From CAYSBE01 sp044337585 (lineage in GTDB: Bacteria > Bacteroidota > Bacteroidia > UKL13-3): a stretch of DNA of 21,004 nt. Where the stretch lies: assembly GCA_044337585.1 (NCBI GenBank), contig JBIINH010000017.1, positions 1-21,004 on the forward strand. The letters are read 5' to 3'. Position numbers and translations under genes: made by a program. Under the pieces are notes generated by a model. That model did not search any database. It saw only the letters and a list, made by a program, of their open reading frames with translations, and had not been told where the DNA came from. Shown here one piece after another: positions 1 to 7,258 of this stretch; within the stretch, counting starts at the first letter, position 1, and every line of letters begins with the position of its first letter.

Positions 1-60
1 CTTAAAATCATTAAGGTGGCTTGAGTTAAACGAGATTTGTGAATAAAAAAATGTATGTGA

Positions 61-1323
61 TTATTTTGCCCTCATCGCTTCCACAGGGTCGAGTCGGGCA
101 GCAGTTCGCGCAGGTATAAAACCCGATAGCACACCAATAACTACAGAAACGGAAATTCCCGTGAGGATGTTTCGTGCACTCATGTATACATTGAAATCTA
201 GTACACTCTCGGCAAGCTCAGCTGAACCTGCCACAAATAACATTCCTATAAAGCCACCAACTAAACACAATAGAACGGCTTCTGTAAGAAACTCAATTAG
301 TATAAAATAGCTTTTTGCACCAAGCGCTTTTTGGATGCCAATTTGATTTGTTCTTTCTTTTACAGAAACAAACATGATATTAGAAATTCCAAAACCTCCA
401 ACAATTATTGAGAATAAACCTATAAACCATCCTGCTATGTTCACAATGTTGAAAATTCGCTTTAAAGGTTCAGCAATAAGCGAAGTTTTATTGAGGGCAT
501 AATTTTGCTCTTGGTTTGGTTTCAGCTTTCTAGCTGCACGCATTAATACATTAATTTCTTCTTGTAATAAGTCAACTCCTATACCTTCCTTAGGCTTAAT
601 TTGTATTTGGCCATTTGCCATGTCTGAATTAACCCTTACGTAGGCAGCAGCATTTTGCAAAGGGAGCAAAACAGTGTTGTCCATACTGTTACCCAATAAG
701 CTTTCTCCTTCTTTTGTAAACACACCAACCACTTTGTATCTGCGGCCTTTGATAGTAATTTCTTTATCTATTGGCTCATTTATGCCAAAAAGGTTTTCAG
801 CTATTGCATTTCCAATTAATACGACATGCGCACCAGAGCGGCTTTCGCTTTCTGTAAAATACCGCCCTTTGCTAAATTCTAATTGCTTTATTCGGTAATA
901 ATCATGTGTAACAGCATTTCCAGTAACAGAAGATGCAGAGTTATTTTCATATTTTACGGTGATATTAAAAATGCGTACCAAAAATGCACATGCTTCCGAA
1001 AATTCAGATCTTTCAGCTATTAATTCCATCTCATCAAGTTTGGGATTTGGTCTGTTCATGTATTTCCACCATTGATAATCTTCCTTAAATTCCCATGGCC
1101 ATTTGTCAATGAATAACACATCTTTTCCCAACCCATCAACACTGTCTTGAATATTTCTCTCCAGCGAATTTACCATGGTTAGAACCATGATGATACAAAA
1201 TATACCAATTGTAATTCCAAGTGTTGAGAGGAACGCACGCGTTTTGTTTTGATTGATACCATGAACGGCATAAACAAAACTTTCTTTTATTTGGAACAGA
1301 AGTATCCGATATTGATGCATCAT
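61..1323 (-). CDS. MacB/FtsX-type ABC transporter permease
   Basis: Membrane permease subunit of a type VII (MacB/LolC-like) ABC system, a family that drives mechanotransmission or efflux across the envelope rather than classical channel transport. The 420-residue protein has the family layout: one N-terminal transmembrane helix (about residues 28-50), a large periplasmic MacB_PCD-like domain (about 50-285), and three C-terminal helices forming the FtsX domain. The motif VKERTNQIGIQKALGA after the second helix and the closing PARTAARLDPVEAMRAK are typical of the family. Two consecutive ATG codons (1323, 1320) could start it; the longer is used. The partner ATPase is not in the window and may lie beyond position 1 or elsewhere. 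The gene is divergent from yraN with very little space between them. Family assignment is firm; the substrate is unknown. Confidence 0.9.
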   Translation of the reverse strand: MMHQYRILLFQIKESFVYAVHGINQNKTRAFLSTLGITIGIFCIIMVLTMVNSLERNIQDSVDGLGKDVLFIDKWPWEFKEDYQWWKYMNRPNPKLDEMELIAERSEFSEACAFLVRIFNITVKYENNSASSVTGNAVTHDYYRIKQLEFSKGRYFTESESRSGAHVVLIGNAIAENLFGINEPIDKEITIKGRRYKVVGVFTKEGESLLGNSMDNTVLLPLQNAAAYVRVNSDMANGQIQIKPKEGIGVDLLQEEINVLMRAARKLKPNQEQNYALNKTSLIAEPLKRIFNIVNIAGWFIGLFSIIVGGFGISNIMFVSVKERTNQIGIQKALGAKSYFILIEFLTEAVLLCLVGGFIGMLFVAGSAELAESVLDFNVYMSARNILTGISVSVVIGVLSGFIPARTAARLDPVEAMRAK

Positions 1324-1352
1324 GCAATTTTATGCTAATTTCGGATAATTAT

Positions 1353-1721
1353 ATGACTAAACACAATCAAGTATTTGGCAAACTTGGAGAAGATATTGCC
1401 GCTGGATACCTTGAAAGGAAAGGCTATCAAATATTGGAAAGGAACTATCGTGCGGGAAAGGTAGAACTAGACTTAATATGTAGGTACCAAAATGAGATCA
1501 TTTTTGTGGAGGTAAAGACACGAACAACAGATATGATGGCATTTCCTGAGCAAGCTGTTGGACGATCAAAACAACGAAATATTAGATTGGCTGCGGATCA
1601 ATTTTTAGCTGCAAACGAACTCACTGGAGTTTGCAGATTTGATATCGTAGCTGTCATAAAGGGTGAGAAGTTCGAAATTGAACATATAGAAGACGCTTTT
1701 TATCCTTTTGATGCCTTATAA
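1353..1721 (+). CDS. yraN: YraN / UPF0102 family endonuclease-fold protein
   Basis: 122-residue protein of the YraN (UPF0102) family, which has the restriction-endonuclease-like PD-(D/E)XK fold; the cellular role is poorly defined. The N-terminal GKLGEDIAAGYLERKGY and RNYRAGKVELDLI stretches and the FVEVKTRT motif match the family, the last supplying the acidic/lysine active-site pattern. An ATG at 1332 would add seven residues, but the family normally begins with a short (A/T)xHN... leader, so the ATG at 1353 is preferred. The gap to the divergent ABC permease is only 29 bp, so its promoter probably lies partly in the permease 5' end; a weak TAATTTCG box sits at 1336-1343. Its 3' end faces DUF983 with an 11-bp gap and no visible terminator hairpin. 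Confidence 0.9.
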   Translation: MTKHNQVFGKLGEDIAAGYLERKGYQILERNYRAGKVELDLICRYQNEIIFVEVKTRTTDMMAFPEQAVGRSKQRNIRLAADQFLAANELTGVCRFDIVAVIKGEKFEIEHIEDAFYPFDAL

Positions 1722-1732
1722 CGCTTTAGTAA

Positions 1733-2128
1733 CTATTTGATATTTGCTAAACCTTTGTCAAAGCGAATAGGAGAGAACAAGTGTATCATCAATACTCTTG
1801 CATACCTGTATGTAAAAGGAGTAAGTAAAAGAAATGATCCAATTATGAAGCTAAGGTAAATCCAAGTGTCAGGATTATTGCCAATAAAATATACCAATGC
1901 TCCCATTACCAACATTATACCTGTGGTAAATGCATAACTAATGTACATTGCTCCCCAGAAAAAACCTGGTTCAATTTCAAAAAGAAGTTTGCAATGAGGG
2001 CACTCATGATTCATTGCCATAAATTTTTTAGTAAGTGCACCTGATAAAAACATATCACCAGATTGGCATCTTGGACATTTGCATTTAATTATGGAAAGTC
2101 CTTTAGAAGGTTCGTACAGATTATGCAT
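1733..2128 (-). CDS. DUF983 zinc-ribbon membrane protein
   Basis: 131-residue DUF983 family protein. The N-terminal cytosolic part holds two CxxC pairs (CPRC near residue 19 and CPHC near residue 43) that look like a zinc ribbon. Two transmembrane helices follow (about 58-80 and 88-108), then a short tail. Its start codon overlaps the stop codon of the upstream gene by one base (TAATG), implying translational coupling, and it is the last gene of the oxidase operon. DUF983 genes are often found near cytochrome oxidase genes, so a role in oxidase or metal maturation is reasonable, but this is inference from context. Confidence 0.85.
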   Translation of the reverse strand: MHNLYEPSKGLSIIKCKCPRCQSGDMFLSGALTKKFMAMNHECPHCKLLFEIEPGFFWGAMYISYAFTTGIMLVMGALVYFIGNNPDTWIYLSFIIGSFLLLTPFTYRYARVLMIHLFSPIRFDKGLANIK

Positions 2129-2373
2129 TATTGACCGCTTAGTTTCTTTTTTCGTGAATTATTGTAATAAATAATAGCGAAAATAATGCCAATTAAGTAA
2201 GGCAACGCAAGCAAATACATGATGCCATCATTTAGTGTATTACCAACCGAACTTCCACTTTCTCTGGCAGAGCCTAATGCTGTTTTACACATTGGACATT
2301 GAGCAACTGTAATGCCGATATTTACAACAAACAAAACAGAAAGGAGAATGTATTTTTTAATTAAAAACTTCAT
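2128..2373 (-). CDS. Small membrane protein with CPMC motif in the cox operon
   Basis: 81-residue protein with an N-terminal signal peptide or helix (about residues 6-24), a short extracytoplasmic stretch beginning QCPMCKTALGSARE, and a second helix (about 50-68, LNDGIMYLLALPYLIGIIF) before a Lys-rich cytosolic tail. The single CxxC directly after the probable signal cleavage site (VAQ|CPMC) would sit at the outer face of the inner membrane, as expected for a metal- or thiol-handling site. It lies between the DUF420 and DUF983 genes and is coupled to the latter (TAATG). I know of no named family function. I recall similar small proteins beside SCO/DUF420 in other Bacteroidota. An accessory role in oxidase copper assembly is inference. 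Confidence 0.75.
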   Translation of the reverse strand: MKFLIKKYILLSVLFVVNIGITVAQCPMCKTALGSARESGSSVGNTLNDGIMYLLALPYLIGIIFAIIYYNNSRKKKLSGQ

Positions 2374-2415
2374 ATGGATACCGAATGTATTATTTTTTAG
2401 TAAAGCAGTTAATTA

Positions 2416-2973
2416 TTAAAATGGATAGTAGGGCGAAATCATGAGGTAAACTATCACTCCTGTTACAGTAACATACAACCAAATAGGGAATGTCCATCTA
2501 ACAAGTTTTTTGTGTTTTTCAACATTCATTTGCAAACCATGATAGAATGATAGCAGCACCAAAGGCAACACCAAAGCAGCTAAAATGATATGAGAAAATA
2601 ATATTGTAAAATATAATGGCCTTATAGGGCTATCTGCGGGGTATGTGGTTTCGTCTGCAAAAAAATGGTACAATACATAAGAAATTAGAAAAATGGCTGA
2701 TAAACCAAATGTGGTAAGATTTATAAGTTTATGGAGTGCAATATTTTTACGTTTGATTGCAATTAATGAAAGCACAAGCAAAATACTACAAGTGGCATTT
2801 ATGATTGCATTTAAGCCGGGAAGATTATATACAAAATCAGGTGGTACTTCTGGTCTTGGCAGCCATTTGCGATTCAATACCACCACTGCAATGAATACAA
2901 TCACAGAGAGGGTAATTATAATCCTAAAAACAAGTTTATCGTTTGTTTCCTTTACGTCTTTCACTGTATTCAT
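2416..2973 (-). CDS. DUF420 membrane protein, CtaM-like oxidase assembly factor
   Basis: 185-residue polytopic membrane protein of the DUF420 family with about five transmembrane helices. Conserved-looking elements are the early LPGLNAIINATCSILL helix, several histidines at helix ends (KNIALHKLINL, VLYHFF, FSHIILA) and the closing HKKLVRWTFPIWLYVTVTGVIVYLM. DUF420 includes CtaM, needed for assembly of the aa3-type oxidase in Staphylococcus aureus, so a role in heme A oxidase maturation fits. The start at 2973 overlaps the 3' end of the SCO gene by 38 bp in another frame; no later ATG precedes the first helix, so the overlap appears real. Family call is firm; function is transferred from the family. 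Confidence 0.88.
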   Translation of the reverse strand: MNTVKDVKETNDKLVFRIIITLSVIVFIAVVVLNRKWLPRPEVPPDFVYNLPGLNAIINATCSILLVLSLIAIKRKNIALHKLINLTTFGLSAIFLISYVLYHFFADETTYPADSPIRPLYFTILFSHIILAALVLPLVLLSFYHGLQMNVEKHKKLVRWTFPIWLYVTVTGVIVYLMISPYYPF

Positions 2974-3604
2974 ATAACAATACTTTTATTTCATCTTTTA
3001 ATCTTTTGATATCTACATCATCAAGGCCATTGTATACCCCACGTATGTGTTTTTCCTTATCTACTAAAATTAACTGTTGACTGTGGTCAATTGTTTTGTC
3101 TTCATAAGATACAGGCAACAAAAATCCACGCCCAGCATTAAATACTGTTTGATTTGTTCCCCTTGCAAATTTCCAAATCCTCGAATCGGCTTTAAATCGA
3201 TTTGCATAATCTTTTAGAATAGGAACACTATCGTTGTTTGGATCTACAGTAATTGACAAAAATTTCACTTCACTGTATTCTTTCATTCGGTCGTAAACAC
3301 GTTCAAGTTTCGCATTCATCAATGGGCATACATCTTTGCAGCTTGCAAAAAAGAAGTTTGCTACATAGATGTATCCATCAAACGTTTTATCACTGATACT
3401 ATCACCCTCTTGGTCAATAAATGAGTAAGGAGGTACCACATAGTAAATTGTGTCTTGAGTGTTGATACCATCTGGTAGTATTTTCTCACCTAGATAATTT
3501 AGTGATTTGAAATTCTGTTTACTGTAACTAAGCACCCATAAAATAAACAAAGGGACTGCTACGAGTCCCATTGCTAAGTAAATTTGTCTACGATTTTTTA
3601 ACAT
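2936..3604 (-). CDS. SCO1/SenC family copper chaperone
   Basis: 222-residue SCO1/SenC/PrrC protein that delivers copper to, or reduces the thiols of, the CuA centre of oxidase subunit II. An N-terminal anchor helix (about residues 8-27) is followed by a periplasmic thioredoxin-like domain. The copper/thiol motif CKDVC gives Cys89 and Cys93, and the distal ligand His174 sits in TIDHSQQLILVD, so all three metal ligands are present. The tail is rich in Lys and Arg. It follows the subunit IV gene by 3 bp and overlaps the DUF420 gene by 38 bp, placing it inside the cox operon beside its expected client. Confidence 0.92.
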   Translation of the reverse strand: MLKNRRQIYLAMGLVAVPLFILWVLSYSKQNFKSLNYLGEKILPDGINTQDTIYYVVPPYSFIDQEGDSISDKTFDGYIYVANFFFASCKDVCPLMNAKLERVYDRMKEYSEVKFLSITVDPNNDSVPILKDYANRFKADSRIWKFARGTNQTVFNAGRGFLLPVSYEDKTIDHSQQLILVDKEKHIRGVYNGLDDVDIKRLKDEIKVLLYEYSERRKGNKR

Positions 3605-3607
3605 GTT

Positions 3608-3934
3608 CTACCTTTGAACGCCTGTATAGTCACCTTCAATAAGCATTAGAAATACAAGGAAGATTACGAAAAGCATAGGGTAAATAATAAAGTTAACCAA
3701 CCATTTGCGTTCAAACTTCATATGCATGAAGATGGATACAATATAATATGCTTTAACAATTCCTAATAATATGAATAATACATTCTTCCACATTGAATGA
3801 GTTTCAAGTAGCATAAAATATAAACCAATATCAACCAATGTAAGTGCAAGTAAGATAAAGAAAGTTTTCCAAATCTGCGACTTCATGTCAGAAGGCGTTT
3901 CGGTATGTTCTAAGTGTTCTTCGTGTTGTTCCAT
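3608..3934 (-). CDS. Cytochrome c oxidase subunit IV (prokaryotic type)
   Basis: 108-residue small subunit of the heme-copper oxidase (COX4_pro type), with three transmembrane helices (about residues 22-42, 48-70, 78-100) and a His/Glu-rich cytosolic leader (MEQHEEHLEHTE). The core IVKAYYIVSIFMHMKFERKW is typical of the family. An upstream ATG at 4006 would add 24 residues but would overlap the subunit III gene. The ATG at 3934 gives a family-sized protein and a 35-bp intergenic gap, so it is preferred. Likely stabilises the oxidase complex; not catalytic. Confidence 0.88.
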   Translation of the reverse strand: MEQHEEHLEHTETPSDMKSQIWKTFFILLALTLVDIGLYFMLLETHSMWKNVLFILLGIVKAYYIVSIFMHMKFERKWLVNFIIYPMLFVIFLVFLMLIEGDYTGVQR

Positions 3935-3969
3935 GATATTTTTAAGTTTAAATAATTTAGTTATAAAAA

Positions 3970-4719
3970 TCAAATAAGGTAATAGAAAGTAAATACGAAT
4001 ACCCAAACAAGGTCAACAAAGTGCCAATACAGACCAACCTTTTCGACCATTTCGTAGTGACCACGCTTTTCGTAGGTACCCTTTAATACATTTATATAAA
4101 TGATTATATTTAGCATTACACCTGAGAATACGTGGAATCCATGAAATCCTGTAACGATAAAAAACAATGCTGCAAACGCTGTAGGCCCAAATGGATTGCC
4201 ATGTAAACTTGCTCCAGCACTAATAAATTGACCCCATTCCCATGCTTGGCATCCAAGAAATGCCGCTCCACCAAGTATAGTTAGAAACATATACATGCCT
4301 ACTTCTTTTTTAGCCATTCGGTGTCCTGCTTCTACGGCTAATACCATAGTCACAGAGCTAAATATTAGAATGAAAGTCATTAAACTTACAAAGAACAATG
4401 GCAAGTGTAAGTGCATAAAAGGGAAGTGATTGAACACTAACTCTGGCAATGGCCAACGTTCAGTAGAAAATAAGCCGGCTTGCTGCATTTGTTCTATAAA
4501 ATTTTCAGGAAGGTGAGACATAGGCTTTACAATTTCATTCGGCATAGAACCGCTAAAACTGTAGCGGATAAATCCGTATGTAATTAGTAAAGATGAAAAT
4601 GTAAATGCATCTGATAAGAGGAATATCCACATCATCAGTTTACCATAGCTTAAGCTGAAAGGAGATTTTCCTCCTCCCCAGATGTTAGCTTTTGTTGAAA
4701 GGGTTGTTGTGTTTGACAT
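3970..4719 (-). CDS. coxC: Cytochrome c oxidase subunit III
   Basis: 249-residue subunit III of the aa3-type oxidase, with about six to seven transmembrane helices. Signature stretches include KLMMWIFLLSDAFTFSSLL near the N terminus, FLGCQAWEW, the FHGFHVFSGVMLNI segment, and the C-terminal GLYWHFVDLVWVFVFTFYYL. In the A1 oxidase family subunit III stabilises subunit I and the proton uptake path. It lies 25 bp downstream of a second, shorter subunit III-like gene, a tandem arrangement common in Bacteroidota cox operons. ATG at 4719 fits the expected N terminus. Confidence 0.93.
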   Translation of the reverse strand: MSNTTTLSTKANIWGGGKSPFSLSYGKLMMWIFLLSDAFTFSSLLITYGFIRYSFSGSMPNEIVKPMSHLPENFIEQMQQAGLFSTERWPLPELVFNHFPFMHLHLPLFFVSLMTFILIFSSVTMVLAVEAGHRMAKKEVGMYMFLTILGGAAFLGCQAWEWGQFISAGASLHGNPFGPTAFAALFFIVTGFHGFHVFSGVMLNIIIYINVLKGTYEKRGHYEMVEKVGLYWHFVDLVWVFVFTFYYLI

Positions 4720-4744
4720 ATACGATTAGCTTAGTGTTATATAA

Positions 4745-5332
4745 TTATCGGTTGAGTAAAAAAAAGAAATACAAATAAATCCATAGTGCACCTACAAAGT
4801 GCCAATAGGTTGTACACAAGTATATACTGATCATATTTTTTTTATGGACATTATAGCGGTAAGCTTTAATAACCACGACTGCAATAAATACGATTCCTAT
4901 TAGTACGTGCAAAAAGTGCAACGCTGGAATAACATAAATGAAACTTTCAGCAGGATTGCCAGCTAAATACAAGTTATTATCAACTAACTCGCCCCATCCA
5001 ATGAATTGCCCAACAAGGAACATTACTCCAGAAACCAAGGTTGCAATTAATAAAGATTTTGTTCTGCCAAGTTCATCTTTTTTGGCTGACAAAAAAGAAA
5101 GTTGCATCAATATTGAACTTAGAATAACGATACCAACATTGAATGCGAATGCAACAGGCAAATCAAATACCAACCAGTTTCCCTCGCCTCTTCTAACGAT
5201 GTATGCACTTGTTAAGCCTGCAAATAACATCACACTGGCAGCAATTAATAGCCATAATAAAAATTTCTTGGGATTCACTCCAGGTTCAGTTTGTGCTTTC
5301 ATTTCAAAATTATTTTGTGTAACCTGAATCAT
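4745..5332 (-). CDS. Second heme-copper oxidase subunit III-like protein
   Basis: 195-residue subunit III family protein with five helices: it lacks the first two helices of the canonical seven-helix subunit. Family markers are LTSAYIVRRGEGNW, FIGWGELV, IPALHFLHVLIGIVFI and the terminal TTYWHFVGALWIYLYFFF. Its start overlaps the ctaB stop as ATGA, supporting the ATG at 5332 over an internal ATG ten residues later. It is followed by the longer subunit III gene. Whether both proteins sit in one complex, completing the seven helices between them, or one replaces the other cannot be read from the sequence. Confidence 0.9.
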   Translation of the reverse strand: MIQVTQNNFEMKAQTEPGVNPKKFLLWLLIAASVMLFAGLTSAYIVRRGEGNWLVFDLPVAFAFNVGIVILSSILMQLSFLSAKKDELGRTKSLLIATLVSGVMFLVGQFIGWGELVDNNLYLAGNPAESFIYVIPALHFLHVLIGIVFIAVVVIKAYRYNVHKKNMISIYLCTTYWHFVGALWIYLYFFFLLNR

Positions 5333-6231
5333 ATAATTCTATCTATTAAATATGCAATTTGTACTAATGGTAAATATAGGAAAGACGCAAACATGAGCTT
5401 ACGTGCATCTTTCATTTCACAAGTTTGGTATAGTTTAAGCGAAAAATAAGTCAATACAACTCCCGAAATAACCCCAACGATGCCTGATACAGTTCCTGTG
5501 AAACCCTCGAGTGTCGGCCAAAACCCTAATGGGATGAGCACAATGGTAAATAACAAAACTTGAAGTGCACTTTTCTTTGTTCTTCCTTGTACAGGCAACA
5601 TTTTAAAACCTGCACGTTTATAATCATCATCTAAAATCCAAGCGATTGACCAAAAATGTGGAAACTGCCAGAAAAATTGAATAGAAAATAAAATTAACGC
5701 TTCTATAGTTATGCTGCCACTGAAAGCTACCCAACCTAATAGTGGAGGAAGTGCACCTGGGAAAGCACCAACAAAAACGGAAATAGGAGATACCCTTTTC
5801 ATTGGGGTGTAAATGAAGGCATAACTAGCCAGTGATGCCAAGGACAATAAACCACATAAAGGATTTAGGTACAATGCGATGATGCCAACACCAGCTGCTC
5901 CAAATACAAATGAAGCAATTGCAGCTTCATTTACGCTCATTCGGTTTGTAGCTACAGGTCGATTAGCTGTGCGAACCATTAGCTTATCAAAATCTTTTTC
6001 AATAATTTGGTTAATACCATTAGAGGCTGCTACAACAAGGAATCCACCTAAAGAGAGCATCCATACCTCGAACCAAATGATTTCGGTGCCTCTCGCAGCT
6101 GTTAAGTATGTAATTACAGCCGAGAAAACAACCAATAATGTAAGCCTAACTTTAGCCAATTGATTGTAATCCGTCAGTTTTTGTCTGAATGTGATTGCTA
6201 CAGGAGCTGTTATATTATTGATATTGTTCAA
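5329..6231 (-). CDS. ctaB: Protoheme IX farnesyltransferase (heme O synthase)
   Basis: 300-residue polytopic UbiA-family prenyltransferase that attaches a farnesyl group to heme B to make heme O, the first step toward heme A. The first prenyl-diphosphate/Mg motif is N-Q-I-I-E-K-D-F-D-K-L-M-V-R-T (residues 74-88) followed by NRPV. The second acidic site is in the ILDDDYKRAGFKMLPV segment. About eight to nine transmembrane helices are predicted by eye. It sits directly after ctaA (3-bp gap) and overlaps the next gene as ATGA, so heme A synthesis is co-transcribed with the oxidase that uses it. Confidence 0.95.
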   Translation of the reverse strand: MNNINNITAPVAITFRQKLTDYNQLAKVRLTLLVVFSAVITYLTAARGTEIIWFEVWMLSLGGFLVVAASNGINQIIEKDFDKLMVRTANRPVATNRMSVNEAAIASFVFGAAGVGIIALYLNPLCGLLSLASLASYAFIYTPMKRVSPISVFVGAFPGALPPLLGWVAFSGSITIEALILFSIQFFWQFPHFWSIAWILDDDYKRAGFKMLPVQGRTKKSALQVLLFTIVLIPLGFWPTLEGFTGTVSGIVGVISGVVLTYFSLKLYQTCEMKDARKLMFASFLYLPLVQIAYLIDRII

Positions 6232-6234
6232 AAT

Positions 6235-7248
6235 TTAGTTATTCAATTTGGTCACTTTTACTTTTGTATAAAGCAGGATACATACGTATAAATATGCTCC
6301 AATTATTAGGCTTCCAATAAACAGGTGCAGGCTTTGCACATATTTTGGTAACCCCATTATTTCTAATACCTTACCACTAAATATTTGAAGTGCTACCAGC
6401 AATATTATTGCCAATAAACTTTTATAAAGTGAACTGTTGCGGTCAAATACTTTTTTTATACCAGCGAATAATAATATTACCAATAGTAAATTTAGCAGCG
6501 AACTGCTTCTATGAACTAAAAATGTAATACCATAATTTCCAAAATCGTATGCTTTAGTCAGATTTCCTGATATGATTCCTTCTATCCATAGGTTTCGGTT
6601 AGCACCATCGTTTAGTTTTTCCATGATGTCAACCGCTTCTCTTACCTGAGTTCCCGACACTGTTTGAAACACACCCAAAACCAAAAGAAGTACAGCATAA
6701 ATCTTAAGAGTTGGTTTTGTTTCTTTTTGTTCAATGACAAAATCTTGTGAGCGAGTAATGGTGTATATCAACAACCCCACAATCAATAAAGCTACAAGCA
6801 TGTGAATAGTAATCATCCAATGTGCAAGGTTTGAACTTACCACAAGGGATCCAAGCCATCCTTGAAACCCAACGAGCAGGAATGCAAATAAACTTAGGTA
6901 AAAAACAGTTTTATCTTTTTTAAGATAAGGTATGGCAAAGAACATTGTTAGAAATATGAAAAAACCGATTAGCACGCCAATAAGTCTATTGACATACTCT
7001 ATCCAAGTTTTATATACCTCGAAGTCGGCTATTTCATGTTCGCCTACGCGGTATATGTCTTTATAATTTGCAGGCAGTTGGCTAGCATCGGTAGGTGGTA
7101 TCCAAGTGCCAAAACATTTTGGCCAATCTGGGCAACCCATACCTGAACCGGTGCTGCGCACCAATCCTCCAACTAAAATCAGAAAAAATACAGACGCAAT
7201 GGTAAGTATGCCAAAGCGTCTGAATCGCTTTTCTGATTGATTATTCAT
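6235..7248 (-). CDS. ctaA: Heme A synthase (COX15/CtaA)
   Basis: 337-residue, about eight-helix membrane enzyme oxidising the C8 methyl of heme O to the formyl group of heme A. The N-terminal GGLVRSTGSGMGCPDWPKC block carries Cys39 and Cys45, matching the extracytoplasmic Cys pair of Bacillus-type enzymes. Three of the four usual heme-ligand histidines are visible by position: His149 (MITIHMLVALL), His246 (FLVHRSS) and His308 (QSLHLFIG). The fourth, normally in an E-x-x-H-R motif, reads EYVNR here (Asn87). The protein is otherwise intact and full length. It lies 10 bp after coxA. The catalytic Glu84 is retained. Confidence 0.93.
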   Translation of the reverse strand: MNNQSEKRFRRFGILTIASVFFLILVGGLVRSTGSGMGCPDWPKCFGTWIPPTDASQLPANYKDIYRVGEHEIADFEVYKTWIEYVNRLIGVLIGFFIFLTMFFAIPYLKKDKTVFYLSLFAFLLVGFQGWLGSLVVSSNLAHWMITIHMLVALLIVGLLIYTITRSQDFVIEQKETKPTLKIYAVLLLVLGVFQTVSGTQVREAVDIMEKLNDGANRNLWIEGIISGNLTKAYDFGNYGITFLVHRSSSLLNLLLVILLFAGIKKVFDRNSSLYKSLLAIILLVALQIFSGKVLEIMGLPKYVQSLHLFIGSLIIGAYLYVCILLYTKVKVTKLNN

Positions 7249-7258
7249 TAAAAGAACG

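Noticed and set aside
1..60. Possible gene or terminator at the left edge
   Set aside because: Sixty AT-rich bases after the ABC permease stop show no hairpin or start that I can support.
3608..4006. Longer subunit IV with 24 extra N-terminal residues
   Set aside because: The extension overlaps the subunit III gene and adds a hydrophobic stretch absent from the family; the ATG at 3934 gives the usual length.
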